Source: Celerinatantimonas yamalensis
GTDB taxonomy: Bacteria; Pseudomonadota; Gammaproteobacteria; Enterobacterales; Celerinatantimonadaceae
NCBI RefSeq assembly: GCF_046054155.1
Contig: NZ_JBEQCT010000008.1
Span: 124,001 to 188,000, forward strand
Direction: 5' to 3'
Length of the DNA stretch: 64,000 nucleotides
Notes under the pieces: model-generated
Told to the model about the DNA's origin: nothing
What the model saw: only the letters and a program-made list of their open reading frames with translations
Database searches by the model: none
Shown: positions 8,207 to 16,972 of the stretch, in pieces
Layout of the letters: the number at the start of each line of letters is the position of its first letter
Numbering within the stretch: position 1 is the stretch's first letter
Translations under genes and position numbers: made by a program

Positions 8207-9721
8207 TCAAGCCGCCTGTAACTTACCCAACATGGCATAGCTCAAAATTGTTTCTTCACTAAACTCAGATCGCACCATCTCAGCAGTTAGCGCGCCATCT
8301 TTCATCACCAACAACCGGTCAGAAATACCCATAACTTCGGGTAAATCACTGGAGATGACTAGCACTGTCACTCCGCGTTGCGCTAACGTAAAAATGAGCT
8401 CATAAATCTCAGATTTGGCGCCAACATCAATACCTCGAGTGGGCTCATCAAGTAAAATCACCTTCATCTGCGTCGACAACCATCGACCCAATATGACTTT
8501 TTGTTGATTCCCCCCAGAAAGATTGCCAATGAGCTGGATTAACGAAGGGGTTTTAACATTTAAAGCCTGCACTTGAGTTTCAGCGTTCTCTGACTCCCAA
8601 GTATTATCAATCAGGCATCTCATCGACAAATGTTCCATTCGCGCACTGATATTGATATTTTCCATCACTGAGAGCACCGGCACGATCCCTGTTGATTTAC
8701 GATCTTCAGGACAAAATGTAATGCCTGCGCGAATAGCATCAATAGGAGTACGAACTTTTATGCTTTCACCATTGACGACGATCTCTCCGGCGGTGGCTTG
8801 TTCTGCACCAAAAATGATACGCGTCAACTCGCTGCGACCCGCACCAACTAACCCGAACAAACCTAAAATTTCCCCCCGATGAATAGATAACGAGACTGGC
8901 GCAGATAATCCTGGGCCTTCTAAGTCACGAATTTCTAAACCCACAGGTCCATAGTCACGGGGACTATAATGATAGATATCATTGATTTCGCGCCCAACCA
9001 TTAATTTAACTAACTGGTTAGTCGTGACGTTAGCTATATCATCGAGGGTAGTTACATGCGTTCCATCTTTAAAAATGGTGATCGAGTCACATAACTCAAA
9101 AATCTCCTCCATTCGATGTGAAACATACAGAATCACCTTGCCTTCATCGCGTAGCTCTCGGATCACTTTGAACAAACTCTTAATTTCGCGTTGGGATAAA
9201 CTGCTGGTTGGCTCGTCAAAGGCAATTACCTTTGCATTCCGGCTCAGTGCCTTAGCGATTTCAACCATTTGCCATTGACCAATAGACAACGTTTTAAGCG
9301 CAGCTGATGGATCAAAATCTTCTCCTAAACGGTTGAGTTGTTCACGCGCCTTTGCATACAAAGTCGGACGATCGATGCGCCCGTTGTGAGTGGGCATCTG
9401 GCCCAAAAAGATATTTTCGGCCACGCTCAATTCAGGCACTAAATTGAGTTCCTGATAAATAATGGCAATCCCTGCGCTTAAGGCTTCCGATGTATGCTGG
9501 AAAACGACCTCATTACCGGCTAAACGTAATGTTCCGCTGGTCGGTTGATAAAGACCACTAAGCACTTTAAGTAACGTCGACTTCCCAGCCCCATTTTCAC
9601 CTAACAGAGCATGAATATGACCTTCGGCTGCAGTGAAACTAATATCACTCAGTGCCTTAACACCGGGAAATTCCTTGCTAACATGGTCAAATTCCAAATA
9701 ATGACTGTATTGATTTTCCAT
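8207..9721 (-). CDS. araG: L-arabinose ABC transporter ATP-binding protein AraG
   Basis: 504-aa cytoplasmic ATPase with two fused ABC domains, the arrangement of all sugar importers of this class (RbsA/MglA/AraG). The first domain has Walker A GENGAGKST near residue 40, the signature LSIGQWQMVEIAKAL and Walker B VIAFDEPTSSLS. The second has the usual degenerate P-loop GLVGAGRSE, the signature LSGGNQQKVILGRWL and VILLDEPTRGID. Lies 44 bp after araF; the araH start codon follows 14 bp after its stop. Confidence 0.95.
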   Translation of the reverse strand: MENQYSHYLEFDHVSKEFPGVKALSDISFTAAEGHIHALLGENGAGKSTLLKVLSGLYQPTSGTLRLAGNEVVFQHTSEALSAGIAIIYQELNLVPELSVAENIFLGQMPTHNGRIDRPTLYAKAREQLNRLGEDFDPSAALKTLSIGQWQMVEIAKALSRNAKVIAFDEPTSSLSQREIKSLFKVIRELRDEGKVILYVSHRMEEIFELCDSITIFKDGTHVTTLDDIANVTTNQLVKLMVGREINDIYHYSPRDYGPVGLEIRDLEGPGLSAPVSLSIHRGEILGLFGLVGAGRSELTRIIFGAEQATAGEIVVNGESIKVRTPIDAIRAGITFCPEDRKSTGIVPVLSVMENINISARMEHLSMRCLIDNTWESENAETQVQALNVKTPSLIQLIGNLSGGNQQKVILGRWLSTQMKVILLDEPTRGIDVGAKSEIYELIFTLAQRGVTVLVISSDLPEVMGISDRLLVMKDGALTAEMVRSEFSEETILSYAMLGKLQAA

Positions 9722-9765
9722 ATAGACCTCATATTCGCTGAGGATAACTCCTCAGCGATTCACTA

Positions 9766-10791
9766 TTAGTTTTTCAATAAGCCACCGAGGCCTTTTTTCT
9801 TCAGCTCTTCACGGAAATTACTTCTGGTAATCAGAACCACATCTTTCACTTGCGTCATATTGGGTGGACGAATACCATCTTTTACCCATTTGTAGAGCAT
9901 TTCGATACTTTTGAAGCCATGAATGTCAGGACTTGGCAAGAGTGATCCATAAAAACCAGTGGGCTCAGATTTAGACAATTCGTTAATTGCACCCACCCCA
10001 TTGATCCCAATCCCAATGACGTTTTGTGCATTAAAACCCTGCCCTTCGGTTGCGCGCACACCGCCTAAAACGGTGTTATCGTTCATACCGACAATCAGCC
10101 ACTGTTTGACATTTGGATGTTGTACCAACATCGAGTTGCCCGCATTAAACGCACCAGGGATATCATTGGATTTAGTTGGCACGCGATATATTTGTGACGC
10201 TGGGAAACCTTCCGCTTTCAGCGCTTTAATTGAACCATCAACACGCCGTCTCGCCGTGTCAAGTTCATCGGCTGTGATCGCCATTACTGCGGTGGTTTTG
10301 ACATCCCATTTGCGTTTTTGCATCTCTTTGTAAAGGTCCTGACCTTGTCGATAACCAATTTCGCTAGCTGCCATCATGATCAACGGCACATTGCTCATCG
10401 GTTTGCCTTTGGCAGTTAAAAATTGATCATCCACCGTCACAACTTTAAGCCCATAGCTTTTCGCTTTGGCCATAATTGCCGGGCCTAATTTTGGGTCAGG
10501 GGTACAGATAACAAATCCTTTGGCTCCTGATGCGGCCAAAGTATCAATGTCATTGAGGGTTTTTTCACCATCTGGAGCAGCCATTTTTAACACTTTGAAG
10601 TGATATTTTTCACCCGCCTTATCAGCAAATGCCCACTCAGTTTGAAACCATGCTTCTTCCGGTTGTTTAACCAAATAACCGAGTTTTAGCTCACTGTCTT
10701 TTTTACTTCCCCAAAATGCATTCGCTGATGAGCTCATTAAAGCCGCACTTAGTATTGCCGTTGTTATCAATCCCTTCGTCAATCGTCTCAT
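9766..10791 (-). CDS. araF: L-arabinose-binding periplasmic protein AraF
   Basis: Periplasmic receptor that captures L-arabinose and delivers it to AraGH. Signal peptide at residues 1-25 (MRRLTKGLITT...SSANA) with cleavage after ANA. The mature part follows E. coli AraF: LGYLVKQPEEAWFQTEW, KMAAPDGEKTLNDID, AASGAKGFVICTPDPKLG, VVTVDDQF, GMNDNTVLGGVRATEGQG and GIGINGVGA. Start ATG 10791 has GGAG about 9 nt upstream; a longer frame reaching 10830 runs through the likely transcription start and would mask the signal peptide. First gene of araFGH, divergent from araBDA. Confidence 0.95.
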   Translation of the reverse strand: MRRLTKGLITTAILSAALMSSSANAFWGSKKDSELKLGYLVKQPEEAWFQTEWAFADKAGEKYHFKVLKMAAPDGEKTLNDIDTLAASGAKGFVICTPDPKLGPAIMAKAKSYGLKVVTVDDQFLTAKGKPMSNVPLIMMAASEIGYRQGQDLYKEMQKRKWDVKTTAVMAITADELDTARRRVDGSIKALKAEGFPASQIYRVPTKSNDIPGAFNAGNSMLVQHPNVKQWLIVGMNDNTVLGGVRATEGQGFNAQNVIGIGINGVGAINELSKSEPTGFYGSLLPSPDIHGFKSIEMLYKWVKDGIRPPNMTQVKDVVLITRSNFREELKKKGLGGLLKN

Positions 10792-10830
10792 TGTTATTAT
10801 CTCCGTGTAGAGAGGTACAGGGTCAATCAA

Positions 10831-10836
10831 TAAATA
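10831..10836 (-). promoter_or_regulatory. Candidate -10 box of the araF promoter
   Basis: TATTTA on the minus strand. It places the start point near 10824, so the CRP site would be centred near -42 (class II) and the AraC sites would lie upstream of CRP. That fits the order CRP-between-AraC-and-polymerase that I recall for E. coli araFGH. Inference from spacing. Confidence 0.45.
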
Positions 10837-10857
10837 GTGGAGAAATAGAAATTACGG

Positions 10858-10876
10858 TAGTGATGTAAATCACATA
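10858..10876. promoter_or_regulatory. CRP-cAMP binding site
   Basis: AGTGA-TGTAAA-TCACA matches the CRP consensus TGTGA-N6-TCACA with one mismatch. It sits between the araF promoter and the upstream pair of AraC half-sites. Confidence 0.75.
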
Positions 10877-10885
10877 GGCGAAAGC

Positions 10886-10923
10886 TAGCAAAAAAGTCCA
10901 TAATAATAGCGGGAGGGACTATG
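10886..10923 (+). promoter_or_regulatory. Tandem AraC half-sites, araF-proximal
   Basis: Half-site 1 at 10886-10902 is TAGC-N7-TCCATA, a full match to the E. coli araI1 core. Half-site 2 begins at 10907 (TAGC-N7-ACTATG), exactly 21 bp on, which is the I1-I2 period. The direct repeat is oriented towards araB but lies next to the CRP site and araF promoter. It may act on araF, or be the distal site for a repression loop with the array 182 bp away. Confidence 0.75.
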
Positions 10924-11050
10924 ACAAACTTCTCAATTCTATAAAAAGGCCATAAGGGTAGATTAATTAATAGTCATTATGGTTAGTTTTGGCGCACATA
11001 ATTAACATATACAGAGGCCTTATCAAAAACACCTAAGAGTAGGGGCTGGA

Positions 11051-11066
11051 TCTCATTTAATTCACA
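11051..11066. promoter_or_regulatory. Possible second CRP site upstream of araB
   Basis: TCTCA-TTTAAT-TCACA: one perfect and one poor half of TGTGA-N6-TCACA, directly upstream of the araB-proximal AraC half-sites. Weak. Confidence 0.3.
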
Positions 11067-11067
11067 A

Positions 11068-11105
11068 CAGCTAATTTATCCATATTTTTAACCAGATGTC
11101 GTATG
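11068..11105 (+). promoter_or_regulatory. Tandem AraC half-sites, araB promoter
   Basis: CAGC-TAATTTA-TCCATA at 11068-11084 matches the araI1 core except for its first base. A poorer copy (TAAC-N7) starts 21 bp later at 11089 and ends where a -35 would be expected. A TAAATA at 11128-11133 can serve as the -10, giving a leader of about 30 nt to the araB ATG, like E. coli pBAD. Confidence 0.6.
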
Positions 11106-11168
11106 GTGATGTCTGGTAAAGACGACTTAAATAAAGCCTATCAATTCTTTTTTATTTAGGAGCGTCAC

Positions 11169-12845
11169 ATGGACATGACTCAACATGATGCTTACGTTGT
11201 GGGTTTAGATTTTGGATCGGACTCAGTTCGCGCCCTAGTCGTGAATACCCAAAATGGTGAAGAAATCAGTAGCGGCGTCAGTTATTACCCGCGTTGGCAA
11301 CAGCACTTGTATTGCGATGCAACACACACTCAATTTCGCCACCATCCGCTCGATTATATCGAATCGATGACTGATGCCGTTCGAACCGCTTTAAGTCAAT
11401 TAGCCGATCCCATCGTTGCACAGATTGTTGGAATAGGTGTCGACACCACGGGATCAACTCCTGCGCCAATTGATGCTGATGGTCAAATATTAGCCCTTCG
11501 CCCTGAGTTTTCTGAAAATCCCAATGCGATGTTTGTGCTCTGGAAGGATCACACCAGTATCAAGATGGCCGAACGGATTAATACGCTTGCCCATAGCGGG
11601 GACTATCCTGACTACACCAACTTTATTGGCGGGATCTATTCAGCCGAATGGTTTTGGGCAAAAGCAGCCCATGTTAGTGAGGTAGACTCAAGCGTTGCTC
11701 AGAGCGCCTATAGCTGGGTTGAATTAGCCGATTGGATCCCAGCATTACTGAGTAACAACACCGCGCCTCAAAAACTGAAACACGGGATCTGTGCCGCCGG
11801 CCACAAAGCCTTGTGGCACGAAAGCTGGGGAGGGCTACCCGCCCAAGACTTTCTCAGCGCCATCTCTTCAACCTTTGATGGTATTCGAGAACGAATGTTT
11901 GATTGCGTCTATACGGCAGAACAAAAAGCAGGTGACTTAAGCCCTGAATGGGCTGAAAAACTGGGGTTGCCGCCAGGCATCGCAATTGCCATTGGCGCAT
12001 TTGATTGCCATATGGGCGCAGTAGGCGCAGGCGCAGGCGCAGCCGATCTCGTTAAAGTGATGGGGACCTCGACATGTGACATATTAATGGTACCGGAAAC
12101 GGACATTAAGGATAAAACAATTAAAGGGATCTGCGGTCAAGTGAAAGGCAGCGCCCGCCCAGACATGATTGCGTTAGAAGCCGGGCAATCAGGCTTTGGT
12201 GACATCTATGCTTGGTTTAAACAGGTATTACTTTGGCCTTTGGCACATTTAGCCAAAACTGATAGTAATGCTCAGCAACAGCTAGATATGCTCAGTGACT
12301 GGCTGATTCCTCAATTAAGTGAAGCGGCACAATCTTATTCGCCTGACTTGCATTCCCCACTTGCTATCGACTGGCACAGTGGTCGGCGCACGCCCTATGC
12401 TAATCAGCGTGTCACCGGTGCCATTAGCCAATTGAATCTAGGCAGTGATGCTCCAGCGATGTTCCATGCGTTAGTCGAGTCAACCGCCCATGGTGCAAAA
12501 GCCATTATGGATTGCATGACTGAACAAGGCACTCGCGTTGAGCGCGTCATCGCGATTGGCGGGATTTCTAAAAAATCACCATTTGTCATGCAGCTGTGTG
12601 CTGATGTGATGGGTCAGCCTATCGCTGTGGTGGAGTCAGAGCAATGCTGCGCGCTTGGCGCGGCCATTTTTGCAGCCGTTGCAGCCAATATCTATACCGA
12701 TAGTGCCAACGCCCAGCAAGCCATGGCCAGCAAGATTTGCAAACACTATCAACCGGATCAGCAACGCCATCAGTTCTATCTTCAGCGCCACCAGCAATAT
12801 CAGTCATTGGGGAAATTTATTGAACACCATTCAACACAGGAATAA
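11169..12845 (+). CDS. araB: Ribulokinase AraB
   Basis: Phosphorylates L-ribulose to L-ribulose-5-phosphate. 558 aa, FGGY-kinase fold. VVGLDFGSDSVRALVVN at the N-terminus is the first ATP-binding/hinge block with the AraB-specific D-F-G-S-D-S-V-R. GVDTTGSTPAPID, IAIGAFDCHMGAVGAG, VKVMGTSTCDILM and the ESTAHGAKAIM...IAIGGISKKSPF region are all AraB-typical. ATG 11169 has TTAGGAG upstream. First gene of the araB-araD-araA operon; araD begins 5 bp after its stop. The gene order B-D-A differs from the E. coli order B-A-D. Confidence 0.96.
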   Translation: MDMTQHDAYVVGLDFGSDSVRALVVNTQNGEEISSGVSYYPRWQQHLYCDATHTQFRHHPLDYIESMTDAVRTALSQLADPIVAQIVGIGVDTTGSTPAPIDADGQILALRPEFSENPNAMFVLWKDHTSIKMAERINTLAHSGDYPDYTNFIGGIYSAEWFWAKAAHVSEVDSSVAQSAYSWVELADWIPALLSNNTAPQKLKHGICAAGHKALWHESWGGLPAQDFLSAISSTFDGIRERMFDCVYTAEQKAGDLSPEWAEKLGLPPGIAIAIGAFDCHMGAVGAGAGAADLVKVMGTSTCDILMVPETDIKDKTIKGICGQVKGSARPDMIALEAGQSGFGDIYAWFKQVLLWPLAHLAKTDSNAQQQLDMLSDWLIPQLSEAAQSYSPDLHSPLAIDWHSGRRTPYANQRVTGAISQLNLGSDAPAMFHALVESTAHGAKAIMDCMTEQGTRVERVIAIGGISKKSPFVMQLCADVMGQPIAVVESEQCCALGAAIFAAVAANIYTDSANAQQAMASKICKHYQPDQQRHQFYLQRHQQYQSLGKFIEHHSTQE

Positions 12846-12850
12846 TCACA

Positions 12851-13564
12851 ATGTCTGAATGTACAATTGAAGAGCTTCGAGCACAGGTATGGCAAGCCAA
12901 TCTGGCGCTCGAACATCATCACCTGGTCACCTTTACCTGGGGAAATGTCTCAGGGATTGATCGCGATCGCGGCATCATGTTGATTAAACCCAGCGGCGTC
13001 GACTATGAAAACCTCACTGCTGAAAATATGGTAGCCGTGAGACTAGCCGATGGCCAACCGTTAGCGGGGCAGCTCAAACCATCATCGGATACCCCGACGC
13101 ACTTAGAGCTCTACCGCCGCTTCCCTGAAATGCAAGGGATTGTCCATACCCATTCACGTTTTGCTGTGGCATGGGCGCAAGCTGGCAAAGATATTCCAGC
13201 TTTGGGCACCACCCATGCAGATTATTTCTACGGCCCAATTCCTTGTACTCGAGCATTAACTCAAGCTGAAATTGACGACGATTACGAATTAAATACAGGG
13301 CGTGTGATTGCCGAATATATTCACAGTGAACAGACCATGGCTATACCCGGCATCATTGTCAATCAACATGGGCCGTTTGCTTGGGGAACATCGCCAAGCA
13401 ACGCCGTACACAACGCCGTTGTTCTTGACGAGGTGGCTCGCATGGCGCTCTATACCTTGCAAATTAATCCAGCTGCCACATCGGTCGATCAAGGATTACT
13501 CAATAAACACTATCTGCGCAAGCACGGCAAAAACGCCTATTACGGCCAATCAAATAACGCTTAA
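12851..13564 (+). CDS. araD: L-ribulose-5-phosphate 4-epimerase AraD
   Basis: Zinc-dependent class II aldolase-fold enzyme that converts L-ribulose-5-P to D-xylulose-5-P, the last step before the pentose phosphate pathway. 237 aa, family length. Visible blocks: LVTFTWGNVSGIDRDRG and IKPSGVDY (phosphate binding), SSDTPTHLELYRRF, the metal motif IVHTHSRFAVAWAQAG (two His ligands), GTTHADYFYGPIPCTR and the third metal His in VNQHGPFAWG. Lies between araB (5 bp) and araA (13 bp), so it is translated from the same message. Confidence 0.96.
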   Translation: MSECTIEELRAQVWQANLALEHHHLVTFTWGNVSGIDRDRGIMLIKPSGVDYENLTAENMVAVRLADGQPLAGQLKPSSDTPTHLELYRRFPEMQGIVHTHSRFAVAWAQAGKDIPALGTTHADYFYGPIPCTRALTQAEIDDDYELNTGRVIAEYIHSEQTMAIPGIIVNQHGPFAWGTSPSNAVHNAVVLDEVARMALYTLQINPAATSVDQGLLNKHYLRKHGKNAYYGQSNNA

Positions 13565-13577
13565 ATAAGAGGTCATT

Positions 13578-15080
13578 ATGAATCAATCAACCCAACAACA
13601 AATTTGGTTTGTTACCGGCTCACAAACGCTGTACGGGCCAGAAGTACTCAAACAAGTCGCAACAGATAGTAAGCAGATCGTCAAAGGAATCAATGAAAGC
13701 CACAATATCGTGCTGCCATTGCTTTACCAACCGACGGTTAAAAGTCCAGATGAAATTCTCTCTCTTTGCCAACAAGCTAATAATGACCCGAACTGCGCTG
13801 GGCTTATCATGTGGATGCATACATTCTCTCCGGCCAAAATGTGGATAGCAGGGCTAAGCCAACTCAACAAACCATGGATGCATTTGCACACGCAATTCAA
13901 TGCTGAACTGCCTTGGCAAGATATTGACATGAATTTTATGAACACCAATCAAAGTGCCCACGGTGATCGTGAATTCGGATTTATTGGTACCCGTTTGGAC
14001 CTGAATCGTAAAGTTGTGGTCGGGCATTGGCAAAACCCTAAAGTACATCAACAAATTGATGATTGGTGCCGTGCCGCGCTGGGTTGGGGCGAAGGTCATC
14101 AGCTTAAAGTTGCCCGCTTTGGTGATAACATGCGCCAAGTCGCCGTGACCGAAGGCAATAAAGTTTCCGCTCAAATTCAGTTTGGTTATGAAGTGCATGC
14201 TTATGGCTTAGGAGAACTGAGTGAAGTAGTCAATGCAGTCAGTGATGCCGACATTAACGCTCAAATTGAGCTTTATATGAGTGAATATCAAGTCGATCCA
14301 GCGCTTATCGCCAATCGTGACACGCGTAAAATTATAGCTAATGACGCAAGATTAGAGCTGGGCATGCAATCCTTCCTTGATGATGTAGGTGCCAAAGCCT
14401 TTACCAATACATTTGAAAATCTTGCAGGTTTGACCAACCTACCCGGCCTTGCCACACAGCGACTCATGGCAAAAGGGTATGGTTATGGCGGTGAAGGTGA
14501 TTGGAAAACTGCTGCTATGACACGCATCATGAAAGTGATGGGGCAAGGCCGTAGTGGTGGAACATCCTTTATGGAAGACTACACCTACAATTTTGGCGCC
14601 ACTGATCAAGTCTTAGGGGCACATATGTTGGAAGTTTGCCCATCAATTGCTGATGCCAAACCAAAACTTGAAATTCACCGACATACCATTGGCTGTAACT
14701 GTGATGTTGCTCGATTAATTTTTAACGCCAAAGCAGGGCCTGCACTTAATATCGCTCCCGTTGATTTAGGGAATCGTTTCCGCTTATTAGTGAATCAGAT
14801 CGACTGCGTGTCGCCGGAGCACGAACTCCCTCGTTTGCCTGTCGGCCGGTCACTATGGCAACCTCAACCGAGCTTGGAAGTTGCAGCGGCAGCATGGATC
14901 CACGGCGGCGGAGCTCACCATACCGTCAGTAGCTTCGATGTCAATATCGATACCTTAATCGATTATGCGGAGATGGTGAATGCCGAGATCGCTATCATTA
15001 ATAATGCGACAACCGTGTACACGTTTAAAAATGAACTGCGCCATAACAGCCTCTACTATCGTCTCAAACAAGGGATCTAG
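13578..15080 (+). CDS. araA: L-arabinose isomerase AraA
   Basis: Manganese-dependent isomerase of L-arabinose to L-ribulose, first step of the pathway. 500 aa, normal length. Matches include VTGSQTLYGPEVL at the N-terminus, GLIMWMHTFSPAKMWIAGL, HTQFNAELPW, DNMRQVAVTEG, GYGGEGDWKTAAM (metal Glu), FMEDYTYNF (second Glu) and WIHGGGAHHTV (metal His). The segment that usually reads like IGGKEDPARL is here IGCNCDVARL, with flanking His residues in EIHRHTIG, a local oddity close to the metal site. A perfect 11-bp hairpin follows the stop. Confidence 0.96.
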   Translation: MNQSTQQQIWFVTGSQTLYGPEVLKQVATDSKQIVKGINESHNIVLPLLYQPTVKSPDEILSLCQQANNDPNCAGLIMWMHTFSPAKMWIAGLSQLNKPWMHLHTQFNAELPWQDIDMNFMNTNQSAHGDREFGFIGTRLDLNRKVVVGHWQNPKVHQQIDDWCRAALGWGEGHQLKVARFGDNMRQVAVTEGNKVSAQIQFGYEVHAYGLGELSEVVNAVSDADINAQIELYMSEYQVDPALIANRDTRKIIANDARLELGMQSFLDDVGAKAFTNTFENLAGLTNLPGLATQRLMAKGYGYGGEGDWKTAAMTRIMKVMGQGRSGGTSFMEDYTYNFGATDQVLGAHMLEVCPSIADAKPKLEIHRHTIGCNCDVARLIFNAKAGPALNIAPVDLGNRFRLLVNQIDCVSPEHELPRLPVGRSLWQPQPSLEVAAAAWIHGGGAHHTVSSFDVNIDTLIDYAEMVNAEIAIINNATTVYTFKNELRHNSLYYRLKQGI

Positions 15081-15086
15081 CCATGC

Positions 15087-15112
15087 TTGCCCCAGCGCCC
15101 ACGCTGGGGCAA
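15087..15112 (+). terminator. Hairpin between araA and the downstream ORF
   Basis: Perfect 11-bp stem TTGCCCCAGCG / CGCTGGGGCAA with a 4-nt loop (CCCA). No T run follows, so it is more likely a message-stabilising or partial-termination hairpin than a full stop. Confidence 0.6.
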
Positions 15113-15135
15113 CTTTAAAGAGGAGCGCATCACCG

Positions 15136-15645
15136 ATGCAAATTGCTTTGTTTGATACCCCACTGGCTGATGTAGAACGTTATCACCCATGCCTTGAATC
15201 TGAGCCATGGCATCTGCAGCTAGCCGCAGATGTCAGTCAATTTCTATTAAGCGACAACCTCGGCAATCAATTAGAAGCACAACTAGATTTTCAAATTAAT
15301 CAACAAGACGTGCCACAAGAGAGCTTATGTTGGCACTCTCGCCATCACCAGACCCATCAAGAAATTTGGAGCTACAGCCAAAGCCGCGAGTTATCGGTGG
15401 GCATTACTTATCGCATCACCCCCAGCGAGCTGACTATCGATTATTTAGTACGCCATCAAACGCCTGCGCATATTAAGCTATGCCATCGACTCAATGCCCA
15501 CAAACGGCCACTAGCTGCCACCCCTTTTCAACTCGCTTCAAATGCTTATCATCTACAGACCAAGAGCAGCTTACTCAGTCGTATTCCTATGTCACTGCAT
15601 TTATCCGACAACTTAGTGGCAACACTGACTATTTCGTTATTTTAA
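15136..15645 (+). CDS. Unknown 169-aa protein at the end of the araBDA operon
   Basis: ATG 15136 has AGGAG at 15121-15125; longer in-frame starts lie inside araA and lack an RBS. No signal peptide or membrane segment. The middle (SVGITYRITPSELTIDYLV then HQTPAHIKLCHRLNAH) alternates like a beta-sandwich and resembles the Y-x-L-x-x-x-E-L-x-I-x-Y ... P-x-x-L-x-x-H pattern of aldose 1-epimerases (GalM), but it is about half the GalM length. Position suggests a role in arabinose use, perhaps a mutarotase-like or sugar-binding protein. It is followed by araC after 83 bp. Function not established. Confidence 0.6.
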   Translation: MQIALFDTPLADVERYHPCLESEPWHLQLAADVSQFLLSDNLGNQLEAQLDFQINQQDVPQESLCWHSRHHQTHQEIWSYSQSRELSVGITYRITPSELTIDYLVRHQTPAHIKLCHRLNAHKRPLAATPFQLASNAYHLQTKSSLLSRIPMSLHLSDNLVATLTISLF

Positions 15646-15728
15646 ATAGAATGTGACACAGGTTAGCGCGAGTGTTTCACGAATTGTTTATCATCATGGC
15701 AAAGATGTAAGAATAATGACAACTATCA

Positions 15729-16568
15729 ATGCAACAAACTGATCCCCTAAAACCCGGTTACAATTTTGACGCCCACTTGGTTGCAGGCCTCACTTCAATT
15801 ATTGAAGGGAATGACTTGGACTTTGTCATAGACCGACCCGGCGGTATGAAAGGTTATATCATTAATTTAACGATAAAAGGTCAAGGGCGTATTTTTTCAG
15901 GACAAGATGCATTCGATGTCCAAGAAGGTGACCTACTCCTCTTTCCACCTGGCGTCAGCCATTTTTATCGGCGACACCCCGATTGTTCCAATTGGTTTCA
16001 TCGTTGGATCTATTTTCGTCCGCGTGCATTTTGGTCCGACTGGTTGAACTGGCAAAATAACCAGCATGGTATTTTTGCCACGCACGATGTTGAACCACAA
16101 GCAATGAATCAGCTAGAGCCGTTGTTCGTGGATATTGAACATTCAGCCAAAAGTGATAATCCTTACCATAATGACTTAGCCTTAAATTTACTTGAACAGT
16201 TACTGATCCGTTGTAAGACGTTACAGCCGAATGTGATGACTCGGCGTATAGACCCTCGCATATTAGAAGTGGTGCAACATATGTCGCAGCACTTAAATGA
16301 AGATTTTTGTAATGATGAACTAGCGGCAATGGTCTGTATTTCATCATCTCGATTAGGACATTTATTTAGCGCTGAGATGGGAATGACCATTACCCAGTGG
16401 CGAGATGATCAGCGAATTACTCGTGCTAAACAATTGTTATTGACCACCAACCACTCCATCAACAAAGTCAGCCGAATGATTGGCTATGGCGATCCACTTT
16501 ATTTTTCTCGGGTATTTAAACGCATTGCAGGCGTTAGCCCCAAAAAATTTCGTGAACAACTGACTTAG
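15729..16568 (+). CDS. araC: Arabinose operon regulator AraC
   Basis: Arabinose-responsive activator/repressor. 279 aa, close to E. coli AraC over its whole length. N-terminal arm and cupin: DPLKPGYNFDAHLVAGLT, FVIDRPGGMKGYIINLTIKG, GDLLLFPPGVSHFYRRHP, YFRPRAFWSDWLNW. Then the dimerisation helices (LALNLLEQLLIRC) and two HTH motifs: ELAAMVCISSSRLGHLFSAE and INKVSRMIGYGDPLYFSRVF, ending ISPKKFRE-like VSPKKFREQL. The conserved recognition helices explain the TAGC-N7-TCCATA sites found upstream of araF and araB. Unlike E. coli, it lies downstream of and in line with the structural genes. No clear RBS. Confidence 0.96.
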   Translation: MQQTDPLKPGYNFDAHLVAGLTSIIEGNDLDFVIDRPGGMKGYIINLTIKGQGRIFSGQDAFDVQEGDLLLFPPGVSHFYRRHPDCSNWFHRWIYFRPRAFWSDWLNWQNNQHGIFATHDVEPQAMNQLEPLFVDIEHSAKSDNPYHNDLALNLLEQLLIRCKTLQPNVMTRRIDPRILEVVQHMSQHLNEDFCNDELAAMVCISSSRLGHLFSAEMGMTITQWRDDQRITRAKQLLLTTNHSINKVSRMIGYGDPLYFSRVFKRIAGVSPKKFREQLT

Positions 16569-16972
16569 TCGCAATTACCCTGATGGCAATGAGTCAGCGA
16601 TACTCATTGCCAGAACAACTTAATTTAACGCTACAAGATAAACCTTTTTGAACGTCAGCCTGATGATTGCGAAAAATGAATATATGCAGGATTTATTTTG
16701 ATAGTACAAAAAGCAGACATGCGCCCACCCATCGGCTCTAAATATCCCGGTCTCCAGCGATGCGCAATTTCTTAATTTAGCGTACGCTTAACAGTCAAAA
16801 TGATCGGCCAAAACAGATAGAACAGCCCACTCGATGCCAAACGAAAAGCCGCTAAATAAACACGGTAAATGCATCATTCCTATTAAAGAGCGCTAGTCAG
16901 GCAATTGGCTAAATCGTCTGACTAGCATGTTGTTGCAGAGCCTTAATAAGCGGTTAATAGCAGCCAGTAAGA
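16569..16972. other. Intergenic region, 404 bp, with a 9-bp inverted repeat
   Basis: Between the convergent araC and chemoreceptor genes. GCTAGTCAG at 16892-16900 and CTGACTAGC at 16918-16926 form a stem that could end the minus-strand chemoreceptor message. No gene recognised in the rest. Confidence 0.5.

Noticed and set aside
13854..14198. 114-codon minus-strand ORF inside araA
   Set aside because: Antisense to a confident core-pathway gene, without RBS or domain.
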